This document shows positions 1 through 7,610 of a DNA stretch of 64,000 nucleotides, one piece after another. The translations under genes were made by a program, and so were the position numbers. Location: NCBI RefSeq assembly GCF_030297555.1, contig NZ_AP028136.1:558001-622000 (forward strand), given 5' to 3'. Below the pieces are notes generated by a model. The model was not told where the DNA came from. It did no database searches and worked only from the letters and a program-made list of their open reading frames with translations. The first letter of the stretch is position 1, and every line of letters starts with the position of its first letter. Source of the stretch: Polynucleobacter sp. HIN5 (GTDB taxonomy: Bacteria; Pseudomonadota; Gammaproteobacteria; Burkholderiales; Burkholderiaceae).

Positions 1-2
1 AT

Positions 3-155
3 CCACATAGCGTTGTGAAGGAACGGTATCGAGACAATCAAATTCCGTTTCTTGAAACCACGCATACTGGCGCACAGCATTGGCGCACCACTACTGACGA
101 CCTTACCGTTGAGTTCCTAAGACCCAAGCAAAAGCGATTGTGGCATCACGAATAG
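3..155 (+). CDS. C-terminal fragment of a chromosomal gene, possibly comEC
   Basis: An open frame enters from the left edge and ends at a TAG at 153-155, giving 51 residues. The peptide contains RYRDNQIPFLET and GAQHWRT and ends KRLWHHE. This pattern (a position for a rotating residue, then a 'gaq.wRtd' segment) resembles the C-terminal metallo-beta-lactamase-like part of ComEC/Rec2, the inner-membrane channel for DNA uptake. The match is from memory and the fragment is short, so the identity is tentative. It lies outside the island, 53 bp left of attL, and so belongs to the original flank downstream of the tRNA-fMet gene. Confidence 0.4.
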   Translation, partial: PHSVVKERYRDNQIPFLETTHTGAQHWRTTTDDLTVEFLRPKQKRLWHHE

Positions 156-208
156 TCAACAAGAATGAATACCTAAAAATAGATATTTTGATTGGAAAAA
201 CTTGAGAG

Positions 209-255
209 ACTGGTTGCGGGGATAGGATTTGAACCTATGACCTTCGGGTTATGAG
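209..255. repeat. attL: left 47-bp direct repeat, 3' half of tRNA-fMet
   Basis: These 47 bases are identical to 20139-20185. On the minus strand they read from the anticodon (CTCAT) through the anticodon stem, T arm and acceptor 3' strand to the encoded CCA. The repeat stops exactly where the left copy departs from the tRNA sequence (base 256). It is a tRNA fragment left by site-specific integration, not a functional tRNA, because the 5' half is missing. Confidence 0.93.
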
Positions 256-324
256 TGCGTAAATCCCGAATGACATAGGTATAAACTCCTTTTAAATATT
301 GGCTTACAGGTCGGTAGTCTAAAT

Positions 325-347
325 ACCATCAAACTTACCATCAAACT
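325..347. repeat. Left arm-type repeats (ACCATCAAACT x2)
   Basis: Two identical 11-mers, at 325-335 and 337-347, start 12 bp apart. The same motif appears near the right end in both orientations (20008-20017, 20046-20055, 20061-20071). Paired short repeats just inside both ends of a tyrosine-recombinase element fit the arm-type binding sites of the integrase or its excisionase. The repeats are seen; the binding role is inferred. Confidence 0.6.
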
Positions 348-388
348 AAGAAGCTGTCCAATACCCATTTTTTTAGCCAAAATGACGG

Positions 389-1801
389 TTAATATTCCGC
401 ATGAATTCTGAAGGAGAGAATATTTACGGGTCCACGAGCAGCGTTATATGCTGGATTTTGAATGTGCTGTAAGTTCACGCCAGCCAAGACCCTTTTGATA
501 ACTGTGGCGTTATAGTAAATCTCAGCTATTTGCTCAGGTTTATAGGTAATTGTTTGTCCTGGTCCTGCGTAGTCGCCGATGAAAAATGACACCCCACCAG
601 CCTTTAGATATTGTTGACGAGCGTTTGATAATCCATTACGCATTAAAGATATTCCGAGGGTATCCGCTGGTCTAGACCACGAATTACCATTAATTCCAGC
701 ACCAATAGAGATGGAATTATCAGCCTCAGCAAACGCCATTGTCTCCGTTTGTCCGTCGGATTTAAATATACGCATATAAACACCAGCATCATTGGTAATC
801 GCTTGTTCAGCATTAAGACCAAAACCTGTCTTAAATTGTTCATTAGTACGAACATTGTTAATAGCTTGAGTACCTTGAGCGTTATTTTGAATAACGTAAT
901 TTGTCGCATCAGCAAAGCGAGCCAGTACCATTTTGTTACGATACGCTAAGACGCTAACTTTCCCAGGTAAATTGCTAATTGAATGTCCGCGCTCTACTTC
1001 AATTTGATCGCCGTAGTGCTTCATGATGTTCCAGTCGATCGGTAAACCATTTGGATCTCTCGGTGTCGTCATTCGTGACGCACGTAAAACCCAGTTTTCC
1101 AAATACCATTCCCCAGCTAAACCCCAACCGTAGCCTCTACTATCCGCAGCGTAGTCATAAGCAAGATAAGTTAAATTACCCCAGTTCATAAACTGCGTTC
1201 TCGGATCTTTAGCGTATCGACTATCGTCAAAAATATCCAAAGCAGAAAATTGACCAGCAGTTATAACAACACGATTAGTACTTACCGTTTGCGCAATTTG
1301 ATTCGCCTCATCTTCAAGGTAAATTTTTTCACCATCTTGATTAAAGGTTGATCGTAAAAAAGCCCGAGCGGAATAAAACTTCGCTTGTGACCCTGTGGCT
1401 TTATTTGCTTCACCGTTACTCAACCCACCCAAACCCACCAAGCCTGAAAATGGTACGCCTGAGATCACCTCCGGGTTGAAGTAAACATCAGTGTTTGGAG
1501 CTATTCTGGCGCCTAAAAATAGCGTTCCAGACCATGTATAACTTAGCGAGTGATTACTTTTTAGGCTATTCGGACCGCTATATTGCGCATTAAAGTTTGG
1601 ATAGCGTTGGTTGATGTAGGTTGTTTGACCGTGTACGTTGACTGGAAATCCAAAGATTTCATACTCCGTGGGTATTAGTTTTTGTCCCGCTGTTTCTTTT
1701 GGTGCTTCGTACGTTGCTGGCTCGGGACGATAACTCTCAACCCTTTGAGCAAAAACAGGTAGACAGGTAAACAACAGGAGAGCTATTACTAAAAGACGCA
1801 T
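389..1801 (-). CDS. OprB-family carbohydrate-selective porin-like protein
   Basis: The 470-residue product begins with a classic signal peptide (about residues 1-18, ending CLPVFAQ) and ends in an aromatic residue (HAEY), as outer-membrane beta-barrels do. Mature-protein stretches such as AKFYSARAFLRSTF, FDDSRYAKDPRTQFMNW, and the C-terminal block with FIGDYAGPG and EIYYNA are typical of OprB-type porins, which let sugars and similar small solutes cross the outer membrane. The frame is intact. It sits between attL and the integrase, so it is island cargo, an unexpected place for a porin. Start at ATG 1801; the ribosome site is weak. Substrate cannot be read from the sequence. Confidence 0.85.
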   Translation of the reverse strand: MRLLVIALLLFTCLPVFAQRVESYRPEPATYEAPKETAGQKLIPTEYEIFGFPVNVHGQTTYINQRYPNFNAQYSGPNSLKSNHSLSYTWSGTLFLGARIAPNTDVYFNPEVISGVPFSGLVGLGGLSNGEANKATGSQAKFYSARAFLRSTFNQDGEKIYLEDEANQIAQTVSTNRVVITAGQFSALDIFDDSRYAKDPRTQFMNWGNLTYLAYDYAADSRGYGWGLAGEWYLENWVLRASRMTTPRDPNGLPIDWNIMKHYGDQIEVERGHSISNLPGKVSVLAYRNKMVLARFADATNYVIQNNAQGTQAINNVRTNEQFKTGFGLNAEQAITNDAGVYMRIFKSDGQTETMAFAEADNSISIGAGINGNSWSRPADTLGISLMRNGLSNARQQYLKAGGVSFFIGDYAGPGQTITYKPEQIAEIYYNATVIKRVLAGVNLQHIQNPAYNAARGPVNILSFRIHAEY

Positions 1802-2012
1802 AAATCGTTTATTTGATAATCCGCCACATTATGATGTTTTCATTACGGTTTCATGTATTTGTTTGTACTTTTGTCTGCGGTAGTGTGTTGTTTGGTGGAT
1901 GGTGATGAGCCGAGGTACGTCAAAATAGAGCTAAAATACCCGAAGGTTTTACCGAAAAAAGTCCAACAAAAGACTGGGCTAGAGTCAAGGATTACGCTAC
2001 CATCTAACTACC
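1802..2012. other. Intergenic region between divergent porin and integrase genes
   Basis: About 210 bp separate the porin start (minus) from the integrase start (plus), so it must hold both promoters. No good -35/-10 pair, operator palindrome or small coding frame stands out. Confidence 0.4.
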
Positions 2013-3356
2013 GTGAGTTCTAAAAGTAAACCCATCCCTGACAGCTTTGAATCGGTACCGAGCGCACCCAGCCATGTTCGGATCTTTCGGGTGGAATGTT
2101 CGCCGTATTGGTGGACTCGGTGTTTCGTGAATGGTCGCTATACGGTTCGGTCGACTGGAATCGACGCCAAAAAGGGGAATAAACGGGACGCCTACGCCTT
2201 TGCTAAGCAGACCTATCAGGACGCTTTAATTAACGTTCGAGCCAACCCCCGATCCAAGGTCAAAAGTCGCTCCTTCGCTGTTTTAGCCAACGCCTTAGTC
2301 GTCCATGAAAAGACAACTGCGAAAAAGAGCCTTTATCTCAACGACAAGGGAAAAGTGGAGGGGTTCTTAATCCCGCATTTCGGGGTCAAGAACATCGATG
2401 AAATTGAGTATGGTGATCTGGTCGAGATGATGGAGGAGTTAAATAAAAAGGATCTCGCTCCCGCTACCAAGAAACACTACCTCTCCCTCATGAGCAAGAT
2501 CTTCAAGTACGCCGTTCAAGAAGGCGTCTTAAAGGTCATTCCTCAGTTTCCAAAGATCACAGGTCGCCTAAAGACGAAAGAAAAGCGGGATTACTTCACC
2601 AAAGGCGAATACACGAGTCTTAACAAGGTGTGCGATCGACTGGCGAAAGAAGGCGTGAAGGTGAGGGGTGTTCCGATCACTGAAGAGATGCGCTTACTCA
2701 ATAAGTTCATGGTCAATTCCTTCTTACGCCCAACCGATATTAAGGTACTCAAGCACAAACACATCACCAAGAAAAACGGAAAAGATGAACACGGTGATGA
2801 TGTGTCTTGGTTAGCGTTACGTCATCCAGCGACAAAGACAACGGCGTATGAAGTTCAAGCTATGCCCAGTTCAGTCGAGATCTATGATGAGTTAGTTCAA
2901 TTTAGAAAAGCCGATCACAAAGCGAAACTCGAAGCTGCGCAAGCGATTACTGGAAAAGACAAGTATGGGAAAGATAAACGCACCAAGGCTCTCGCAGAAC
3001 TCGAGGGCTCACCGTATCTGGATCCTGATGATTATGTATTTTTCCCAAACTACAAGAACCGTACAACCATGATGGGAACGTGGGGGAGGTTATTTCGTAA
3101 GGTGATTGAAGAGTCGCAGCTCGAAACAAAGACAGGGAAAAACCTTCAGCTCTATAGTCTGCGTCATACGTCAATCATGTACCGTTTAATGTTCGGGAAC
3201 GTCGATACGCTATTACTGGCGAAGAACGCTAGAACCTCGCAAGGCGTCATCGAGCAGTTCTACGGAGCGCACCTTACGACTGATCAGGGTCGAAAGCAGC
3301 TTCATAGCTTTGTGGATCGACCCAATGTGCGTAAGGTGAAAGTGGGTGAGCCCTAA
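2013..3356 (+). CDS. Tyrosine recombinase (island integrase)
   Basis: The 447-residue protein has the layout of a tRNA-targeting integrase: an N-terminal arm-binding part (about 1-85), a SAM-like core-binding domain (about 86-180), and a catalytic domain (about 195-435). Visible catalytic elements are Arg239 in NSFLRPTD, Arg384 in the box II motif YSLRHT (Tyr381 in place of the usual His, as in some relatives), and the nucleophile candidate Tyr417 in EQFYGAH. Translation is assigned to the GTG at 2013; the frame stays open a little upstream, so a slightly earlier start is possible. It would catalyse integration and excision at the tRNA-fMet repeat (209-255 / 20139-20185). Confidence 0.93.
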   Translation: MSSKSKPIPDSFESVPSAPSHVRIFRVECSPYWWTRCFVNGRYTVRSTGIDAKKGNKRDAYAFAKQTYQDALINVRANPRSKVKSRSFAVLANALVVHEKTTAKKSLYLNDKGKVEGFLIPHFGVKNIDEIEYGDLVEMMEELNKKDLAPATKKHYLSLMSKIFKYAVQEGVLKVIPQFPKITGRLKTKEKRDYFTKGEYTSLNKVCDRLAKEGVKVRGVPITEEMRLLNKFMVNSFLRPTDIKVLKHKHITKKNGKDEHGDDVSWLALRHPATKTTAYEVQAMPSSVEIYDELVQFRKADHKAKLEAAQAITGKDKYGKDKRTKALAELEGSPYLDPDDYVFFPNYKNRTTMMGTWGRLFRKVIEESQLETKTGKNLQLYSLRHTSIMYRLMFGNVDTLLLAKNARTSQGVIEQFYGAHLTTDQGRKQLHSFVDRPNVRKVKVGEP

Positions 3357-3391
3357 TACATCAGTAAGAGAAAGGTAATAACTCTTCTGGG

Positions 3392-4057
3392 CTAATCCTT
3401 AAGCCAACTTTTTTGAGTTTCCGTACCAAGGTCATCTTCAAACATCTTTAAGAACTTTTCATAATTAATTGGTGCGCCGTTTCGCCTTGCGGAGTCTGGC
3501 GGAAATGCTCTTCCACCATCACGATTCCACGCTAAGCAAATTCTTGATAATTTGGAGCTTTCACCGTTCTTAGTAAGCGTAACGGCGACCCCTTCAACGT
3601 CTATGAATTCAAGATGCTTCACTTCCGGGTCGAGCAACGCGCGAAGGCGTTTCATTTTGTTTTTTCTCTTAAACATCCGAATAACTACCAAATCCCCATC
3701 GGTAGGTTGATAGTCAGGAAAGTCGGGGTGTTTGATCTTTTCATCATTTAAATCAGTAAAGTCATAGTCGTAAATTGGATAACCGCAGATTTCTTTGACG
3801 AATTTCTGGGAGTCGAATTTTGGAATATCAGGAGCGCCATTAATCGGAGCAATATAGGCGTCCTCACCAAACATCATCCATTCATCGTAACCCTCTTTTC
3901 CCCGCTTTTTAAAGGAGCTGAGGATGATTTCTTTCACAACACAGAGTGCTTCTTCAGCCGTGTAATAGTCGCTATGGTCGTAAGACTCGCCATAGTTGTA
4001 CATATCCATAACTACAACGAGGTAGTTCTTCTTGAACACACGCTTAGGTTTTTCCAA
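3392..4057 (-). CDS. Hypothetical island protein, 221 aa
   Basis: Not recognised. It is a soluble, charged protein with no signal peptide or membrane segment. The N-terminal part (YTAEEALCVVKEI) suggests a small alpha/beta fold, and a KRKNKMKRLRALL stretch near the middle is basic. Start is TTG at 4057, overlapping the end of the upstream gene by 14 bp, so the two are probably translationally coupled. It is the last gene of a minus-strand set of three (4586 down to 3392). Its end is 35 bp from the convergent integrase stop. Confidence 0.6.
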   Translation of the reverse strand: MEKPKRVFKKNYLVVVMDMYNYGESYDHSDYYTAEEALCVVKEIILSSFKKRGKEGYDEWMMFGEDAYIAPINGAPDIPKFDSQKFVKEICGYPIYDYDFTDLNDEKIKHPDFPDYQPTDGDLVVIRMFKRKNKMKRLRALLDPEVKHLEFIDVEGVAVTLTKNGESSKLSRICLAWNRDGGRAFPPDSARRNGAPINYEKFLKMFEDDLGTETQKSWLKD

Positions 4058-4253
4058 TCCAGTTCTCTTCTGTCATATTTTCAACAACATACTCAGTACG
4101 ATCGTAAACCAGATCTTCTAAATCAGTAAAGTTTCTCAGCTTTCCTTTAATAAGTTCGGATTGAGCCGCCGCATAGAACTTCGCAGGATCTTCATGAAAG
4201 ATACTCTTGATCGGACGGTATTTCGGTCGACCTAAGATTTCAACATTACTCAT
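4044..4253 (-). CDS. Small hypothetical protein, 69 aa
   Basis: Not recognised. A short acidic protein without signal peptide or membrane segment. It starts 3 bp after the stop of the heptapeptide-repeat gene and overlaps the next gene by 14 bp, so it is probably read by coupling; no clear ribosome site of its own is seen. The size and the pairing with a larger downstream gene would suit an antitoxin or adaptor, but nothing in the residues proves this. Confidence 0.5.
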   Translation of the reverse strand: MSNVEILGRPKYRPIKSIFHEDPAKFYAAAQSELIKGKLRNFTDLEDLVYDRTEYVVENMTEENWIGKT

Positions 4254-4256
4254 GGC

Positions 4257-4586
4257 TTATTTACCAGTCGGTTTGTAACCAATCCGATTCCCGCTGTTAT
4301 CGAAGTAGTTGATCACGCCACTGGGAGCTTGAACTTCATACCCAATACGGTTACCACGGTTGTCATAGACTCCATTGGTTGCGCTGAAGTTATTCGGTGA
4401 GTTGTTGAAGTTATTGGGAGAATTATTGAAGTTATTCGGGCTGTTATCCCAGTTGTTGGGGCTATTCGTCCAATTATTGGGGGAGTTGTTGAAGTTATAA
4501 ACGGCTTGAGCTAGGGCGATATTACAGAGTAAAAAACCCACAACAAAACCCAAACCTAAGCCGAAGTGAATAAGTGTTTTACGCAT
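4257..4586 (-). CDS. Secreted protein with five NSPNN(W/F) heptapeptide repeats
   Basis: Start is the ATG at 4586, preceded by a strong ribosome site (AAGGAGG); an upstream in-frame codon at 4610 is less likely. The 109-residue product has a signal peptide ending NIALAQA, then five tandem heptads of the form xNSPNN(W/F) (4386-4490), then two copies of a (Y/F)DNxGNRIGY unit near the C terminus. I recall proteins with the same repeats being widespread but uncharacterised in mobile islands of proteobacteria. The product should be periplasmic or exposed. It leads an operon with the two genes at 4253-3392 and faces a palindrome (4623-4643). Confidence 0.8.
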   Translation of the reverse strand: MRKTLIHFGLGLGFVVGFLLCNIALAQAVYNFNNSPNNWTNSPNNWDNSPNNFNNSPNNFNNSPNNFSATNGVYDNRGNRIGYEVQAPSGVINYFDNSGNRIGYKPTGK

Positions 4587-4622
4587 AGAACCTCCTTGTG
4601 TTTTAGTCACTATAGGGGTTGA

Positions 4623-4643
4623 CTAGCTCAAATAGTGAGCTAG
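4623..4643. promoter_or_regulatory. Operator-like inverted repeat between divergent genes
   Basis: CTAGCTCA and TGAGCTAG form perfect 8-bp arms around a 5-bp spacer, in the gap between the genes starting at 4586 (minus) and 4686 (plus). A TTGACT element at 4619-4624 overlaps its left edge. Geometry suits binding of a dimeric repressor; the binding protein is unknown. Confidence 0.5.
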
Positions 4644-4685
4644 AGACTCACGATACTGGCTCTATTCAATATAAGGGAGAATTCA

Positions 4686-4943
4686 ATGTTATTGAGTACT
4701 ATCTTTACGAGCCTCGTAGTACCGCTTCAGGTTCATCCAACTAGTTCTGCTTGGAACATTTCACCGACACCCATTGTTCAGGCTGTCATTGATAGCGCAA
4801 GGATTATCGGACTACCTCGCATGAAGGATATGGACAAGGCGATGTTTAAATCAGTCCATATCAATGAATTTCAGGTGGGAATGGTCGTCTACTCCATTCA
4901 CCCTCGTAAAGCGTTTATTCATAACTACGTTAATACTAATTAG
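4686..4943 (+). CDS. Small hypothetical protein, 85 aa
   Basis: Not recognised. It has a plausible ribosome site (AAGGGAGA just upstream of the ATG) and an intact frame. The N-terminal 17 residues are hydrophobic (LLSTIFTSLVVPL), so it may carry a weak signal or membrane anchor. It is transcribed away from the repeat-protein operon across the palindrome at 4623-4643. Confidence 0.45.
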   Translation: MLLSTIFTSLVVPLQVHPTSSAWNISPTPIVQAVIDSARIIGLPRMKDMDKAMFKSVHINEFQVGMVVYSIHPRKAFIHNYVNTN

Positions 4944-4973
4944 CAATGAATCGAAACAATGATCTCTTTGTTA

Positions 4974-5159
4974 TTAAGCTTCTGGGAACACATGAACGTT
5001 GCTTGATTGGACTTTTTGATGAGCTCGAGTAGCTTCTCCTTGCTTATCGACAGACCAGATCTCTCCAGCTCCTTGATCAAATGGGAACTCATTCTTTTTC
5101 TTCTTTCTTTTGATTGGGTTGATTTTGTGGTGGGTTAGCCATTCTTTGAAACTTAGCAT
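4974..5159 (-). CDS. Small hypothetical protein, 61 aa
   Basis: Not recognised. A short protein with a very basic stretch (KRKKKK, about residues 18-23). Its start codon directly follows the stop of the ribbon-helix-helix gene upstream (5160), so the two form an operon. The basic tract would suit nucleic-acid binding, but this is a guess from composition. Confidence 0.45.
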   Translation of the reverse strand: MLSFKEWLTHHKINPIKRKKKKNEFPFDQGAGEIWSVDKQGEATRAHQKVQSSNVHVFPEA

Positions 5160-5351
5160 TTAAAACATCTCCTTTCTAGCTCTTTGAAAATTCTCGGAGC
5201 TATTCCAGTTCTCGTTTAGGAACCTTTTTAAACAATATCGAATGACTTCAGATCGGTTATACCCAAGGCGATCACATAACTCATCGAACTTGGAAATAAA
5301 GTCCTTAGTCGATCGAACTCCTAGGATTTGATTACGGGCGACACTCTTCAT
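5160..5351 (-). CDS. Ribbon-helix-helix DNA-binding protein, 63 aa
   Basis: Residues about 7-50 fit a CopG/Arc-type ribbon-helix-helix fold: a short strand (QILGVRST), a first helix (DFISKFDELCDRLG), the turn YNRSE, and a second helix (VIRYCLKRFLNE). Such proteins bind DNA as dimers and act as autorepressors, antitoxins or relaxosome accessory proteins. The ATG at 5351 follows an AAAGGAG ribosome site. Nested inverted repeats upstream (5381-5427) are a good candidate operator. It is co-transcribed with the 61-residue gene at 5159-4974. Confidence 0.7.
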   Translation of the reverse strand: MKSVARNQILGVRSTKDFISKFDELCDRLGYNRSEVIRYCLKRFLNENWNSSENFQRARKEMF

Positions 5352-5380
5352 AACGCAACACTCCTTTTTTAGTCGTTTTT

Positions 5381-5427
5381 CTATTTAGGTAATTTTTTAC
5401 GTTTGTTTTAAGTAACGTAATAAATAG
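5381..5427. promoter_or_regulatory. Nested inverted repeats, candidate RHH operator
   Basis: An inner pair TTACGTT (5397-5403) and AACGTAA (5414-5420) lies inside an outer pair CTATTTA (5381-5387) and TAAATAG (5421-5427). The block fills most of the 90-bp gap between the ribbon-helix-helix gene and the divergent gene at 5442. A related ACGTTA motif recurs twice at 6430-6446. Autoregulation by the adjacent RHH protein is inferred. Confidence 0.5.
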
Positions 5428-5441
5428 GTGAGGGAGGAACC

Positions 5442-5990
5442 ATGAATAAACAAAGAATAATTTCAATAGAGGGTGATTTATATGCGTTAAGCATTTTGAC
5501 TGTTTCGGATGGAAATATTGAACGCTTAGTAAAAGCCAGAGATCGCGAAGAAGACTTCTGGACAGGTCTAGAAGAGTTTGAAGAGGAGTTATCTGGCGGA
5601 GCTGTGATTAGTGGGTTCTTAGTGAGACGTCGGGCTTCTGAACTTCGAGTATTTGTTGGTAATCAAGAGTTCTCGTTAGAGCTGAAATCAGTCTTAGATA
5701 ACCATCCAGTCGCTCTTAAAAAGTCGAAATTCATTCTTGAGCCGAACTCGCATTATCTAATTTATGAAGAATGGTTTTCTAACGGAAAGTTCATTCACTC
5801 CTTAGACGTCGACATTGATCTGAGTAATCTACAGCTTGGAATAGAGGAACAGGACCTTCCTAATGGATCTAAAAAACGGGTATTGAATATAACTTACGGC
5901 GATGAAGATCTTCAGTTTCAAGAAAGTACCCCAGAGGATGTATCTTTATATGTATTTAAGTCGGATGGAGAGCGAATAGATCTTTTATGA
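5442..5990 (+). CDS. Hypothetical island protein, 182 aa
   Basis: Not recognised. The frame is intact, with a strong ribosome site (GGGAGGA, 6 bp before the ATG). The product is acidic, soluble, mostly predicted beta-rich, with no signal peptide. It is divergent from the ribbon-helix-helix gene and shares its control region. A long non-coding stretch follows it. Confidence 0.55.
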   Translation: MNKQRIISIEGDLYALSILTVSDGNIERLVKARDREEDFWTGLEEFEEELSGGAVISGFLVRRRASELRVFVGNQEFSLELKSVLDNHPVALKKSKFILEPNSHYLIYEEWFSNGKFIHSLDVDIDLSNLQLGIEEQDLPNGSKKRVLNITYGDEDLQFQESTPEDVSLYVFKSDGERIDLL

Positions 5991-6504
5991 CTTTAATTAA
6001 TTCTAGACACTCGCTAACGCTCGTGACTCGCTGCGCTCGTAGGTCTTGAGTTGAGGATTGATGTCTGAATTTAAGTAGATCTTTATTGCGACAGCATTTT
6101 TTAGATACAACTTACCTATCCGAGGTAAGTTGTTCATGTTTTGCGCATAGCACTCCCCATCTACACTTTGCTAAGGATCACCATGAATGGTAGGGGTGGT
6201 TAGCCTTTCTCCCTTTGTGTCCTGTCTTACGTACCAACGGTAGTCTTTTGTAGCCTAGCAAAGCGACACCAAAAAACTTGAGAGTTATCGTCGTATAGAG
6301 CTCTCATCATGACTTTGAAAAAGTCTTTTAAATCTCATAATCAGCCACCAGCGCCAGCCGTCCCGAGGAGGTGGTTGGTGGGTCGTTCACGACCATAGTA
6401 ATTTCCACCTAACTATTTAGTCGCGCAAAACGTTAGTTTTACGTTATTTTTGACCTTTTTTACAATACGAAATTTTAAAAAATTTACTAAAACATGAAAG
6501 TAAA
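5991..6504. other. Structured non-coding region
   Basis: No credible gene is seen in about 510 bp. The stretch holds a tandem imperfect 17-bp repeat (6009-6025 and 6026-6042, ACTCGCT...CGCTCG), a perfect hairpin with 11-bp arms and a 5-nt loop (6107-6133, ACAACTTACCT arms), a short palindrome (6381-6394, GGTCGTTCACGACC) and two ACGTTA motifs (6430-6446). Such clustering is typical of origins, transfer origins or regulatory RNAs on mobile elements. Which of these it is cannot be told from sequence alone. Confidence 0.5.
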
Positions 6505-6529
6505 AAAAGCCACCCTAAGGGTGGCTTTT
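6505..6529. terminator. Bidirectional intrinsic terminator
   Basis: A hairpin with 7-bp arms GCCACCC (6509-6515) and GGGTGGC (6519-6525) is flanked by A and T runs on either side, so it can act on both strands. It lies 21 bp past the stop of the minus-strand gene ending at 6550, its main customer. Confidence 0.8.
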
Positions 6530-6549
6530 GAACATGATGTTAGATTCTC

Positions 6550-7158
6550 TTAAAACTTAAAGTCAGAAAAATCAGTTAAAGCAAGTTTTTTACGATTTTT
6601 TATCGTCGTTGGAAGGGCTATTTCTTCGGTCACACCTAATCGCTTTTTTAGCCTGTTTTGGTACTTTTCAAGAATTTCTAAAGCAATTACTTGTTTAGAG
6701 TTCTTTAAGTTGAAACAAGGCTGTTTATACGCGCTGGTTGACCATATTGGACGTGGAACACCTTCAGGACACAGTTCAATTGAACCCCACGGATCTCGGT
6801 CAATATAGATACGTAAGGACTGGGTCACCCCGCACATATCCCGCAGATATTCCAGCGCATTTTCAAGCACTGACTCAGCATGCTCCATAAGCTTTTTACT
6901 TTTGTAGTGATTCGGTTTAAAAGATGAATTTTCAGCTCGAGAATAGAGTTGAAGTCCCTTTTTTAAGCGTTTTGAATACTCCAGAATTTCTTCAGGACGA
7001 TTCTTGTGGCTGAGCTTTTCATCTCTCCAAGCTTTATTAAACTCATTTAAGCCAGAAACTCCGATCACTCTACGAAGAGTGGGTCGTACTACTGACCCCC
7101 CATTCTCAAGATGCGTTTTCAATAATTTAATGCGCATCAATTTTTCCTGAGTATTCAT
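6550..7158 (-). CDS. Hypothetical island protein, 202 aa
   Basis: Not recognised. I chose the ATG at 7158, which follows an AAGGAT ribosome site and lies 10 bp past the stop of the upstream gene; a longer frame to 7221 would overlap that gene by about 50 bp. The product is basic and helical, with no membrane segment. It is second in a two-gene operon with 7498-7169, closed by the terminator at 6505-6529. Confidence 0.55.
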   Translation of the reverse strand: MNTQEKLMRIKLLKTHLENGGSVVRPTLRRVIGVSGLNEFNKAWRDEKLSHKNRPEEILEYSKRLKKGLQLYSRAENSSFKPNHYKSKKLMEHAESVLENALEYLRDMCGVTQSLRIYIDRDPWGSIELCPEGVPRPIWSTSAYKQPCFNLKNSKQVIALEILEKYQNRLKKRLGVTEEIALPTTIKNRKKLALTDFSDFKF

Positions 7159-7168
7159 TTGATAATCC

Positions 7169-7498
7169 TTAAACTTCCTGGAAATCGTCAAAGTTTTCAA
7201 GAAAAGATTCATGACTTTCAATCATGTACTCTAAAGTTCGAAAATCATTAACAAAATCAGAAGGACGCTCATTTCTATAAATTTCTCGAAGTTCTTGAAA
7301 AGCAGAATCAAAATCTTTCTTAAAGTTTTTTTGATTAGAAATTTTTTTGGTAATTAAATTCTTCATTACTAATTCATACCGCTTCTTTTCTTTTTCATAG
7401 GCTTTTCTGGCGGGTTCAATTTCTTTTAATAATAGTTTTCTAAATTCTTTCAACTCCAAATCAATTGCTACTTGTAATTCACTTTTTTTGGTTTTCAT
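7169..7498 (-). CDS. Hypothetical charged helical protein, 109 aa
   Basis: Not recognised. The start at ATG 7498 is set by an AAAGGAG ribosome site 9 bp upstream; the frame could extend to 7537 but without such a site. The product is highly charged (runs such as KEIEPARKAYEKEKKRYE) and probably all-helical or coiled-coil. It heads an operon with the gene at 7158-6550. Confidence 0.55.
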   Translation of the reverse strand: MKTKKSELQVAIDLELKEFRKLLLKEIEPARKAYEKEKKRYELVMKNLITKKISNQKNFKKDFDSAFQELREIYRNERPSDFVNDFRTLEYMIESHESFLENFDDFQEV

Positions 7499-7610
7499 TG
7501 TTAATACTCCTTTTGTTAAGTTAATTAAATAAATCATGGAAAAGTCATTTAAATATTGCTCTATCCATACTTCTATTTTCGTGCTTTAGCCCTTTAAATC
7601 CTATTTTTAG

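Noticed and set aside
209-255. Second tRNA-fMet gene at the left end.
   Set aside because: Only the 3' half is present; D arm and 5' acceptor strand are missing, so it is an att remnant.
643-949. Open frames on both strands inside the porin gene.
   Set aside because: They overlap the intact, well supported porin frame and have no features of their own.
4386-4490. DNA repeats with 21-bp period, at first sight like a small CRISPR or tandem repeat array.
   Set aside because: They are the codons of the NSPNN(W/F) heptads, in frame, with no unique spacers and no cas genes.
6309-6398. Small frame of 29 codons in the structured region.
   Set aside because: No ribosome site and the frame is made partly of the palindromic and inverted-repeat bases; better seen as non-coding.
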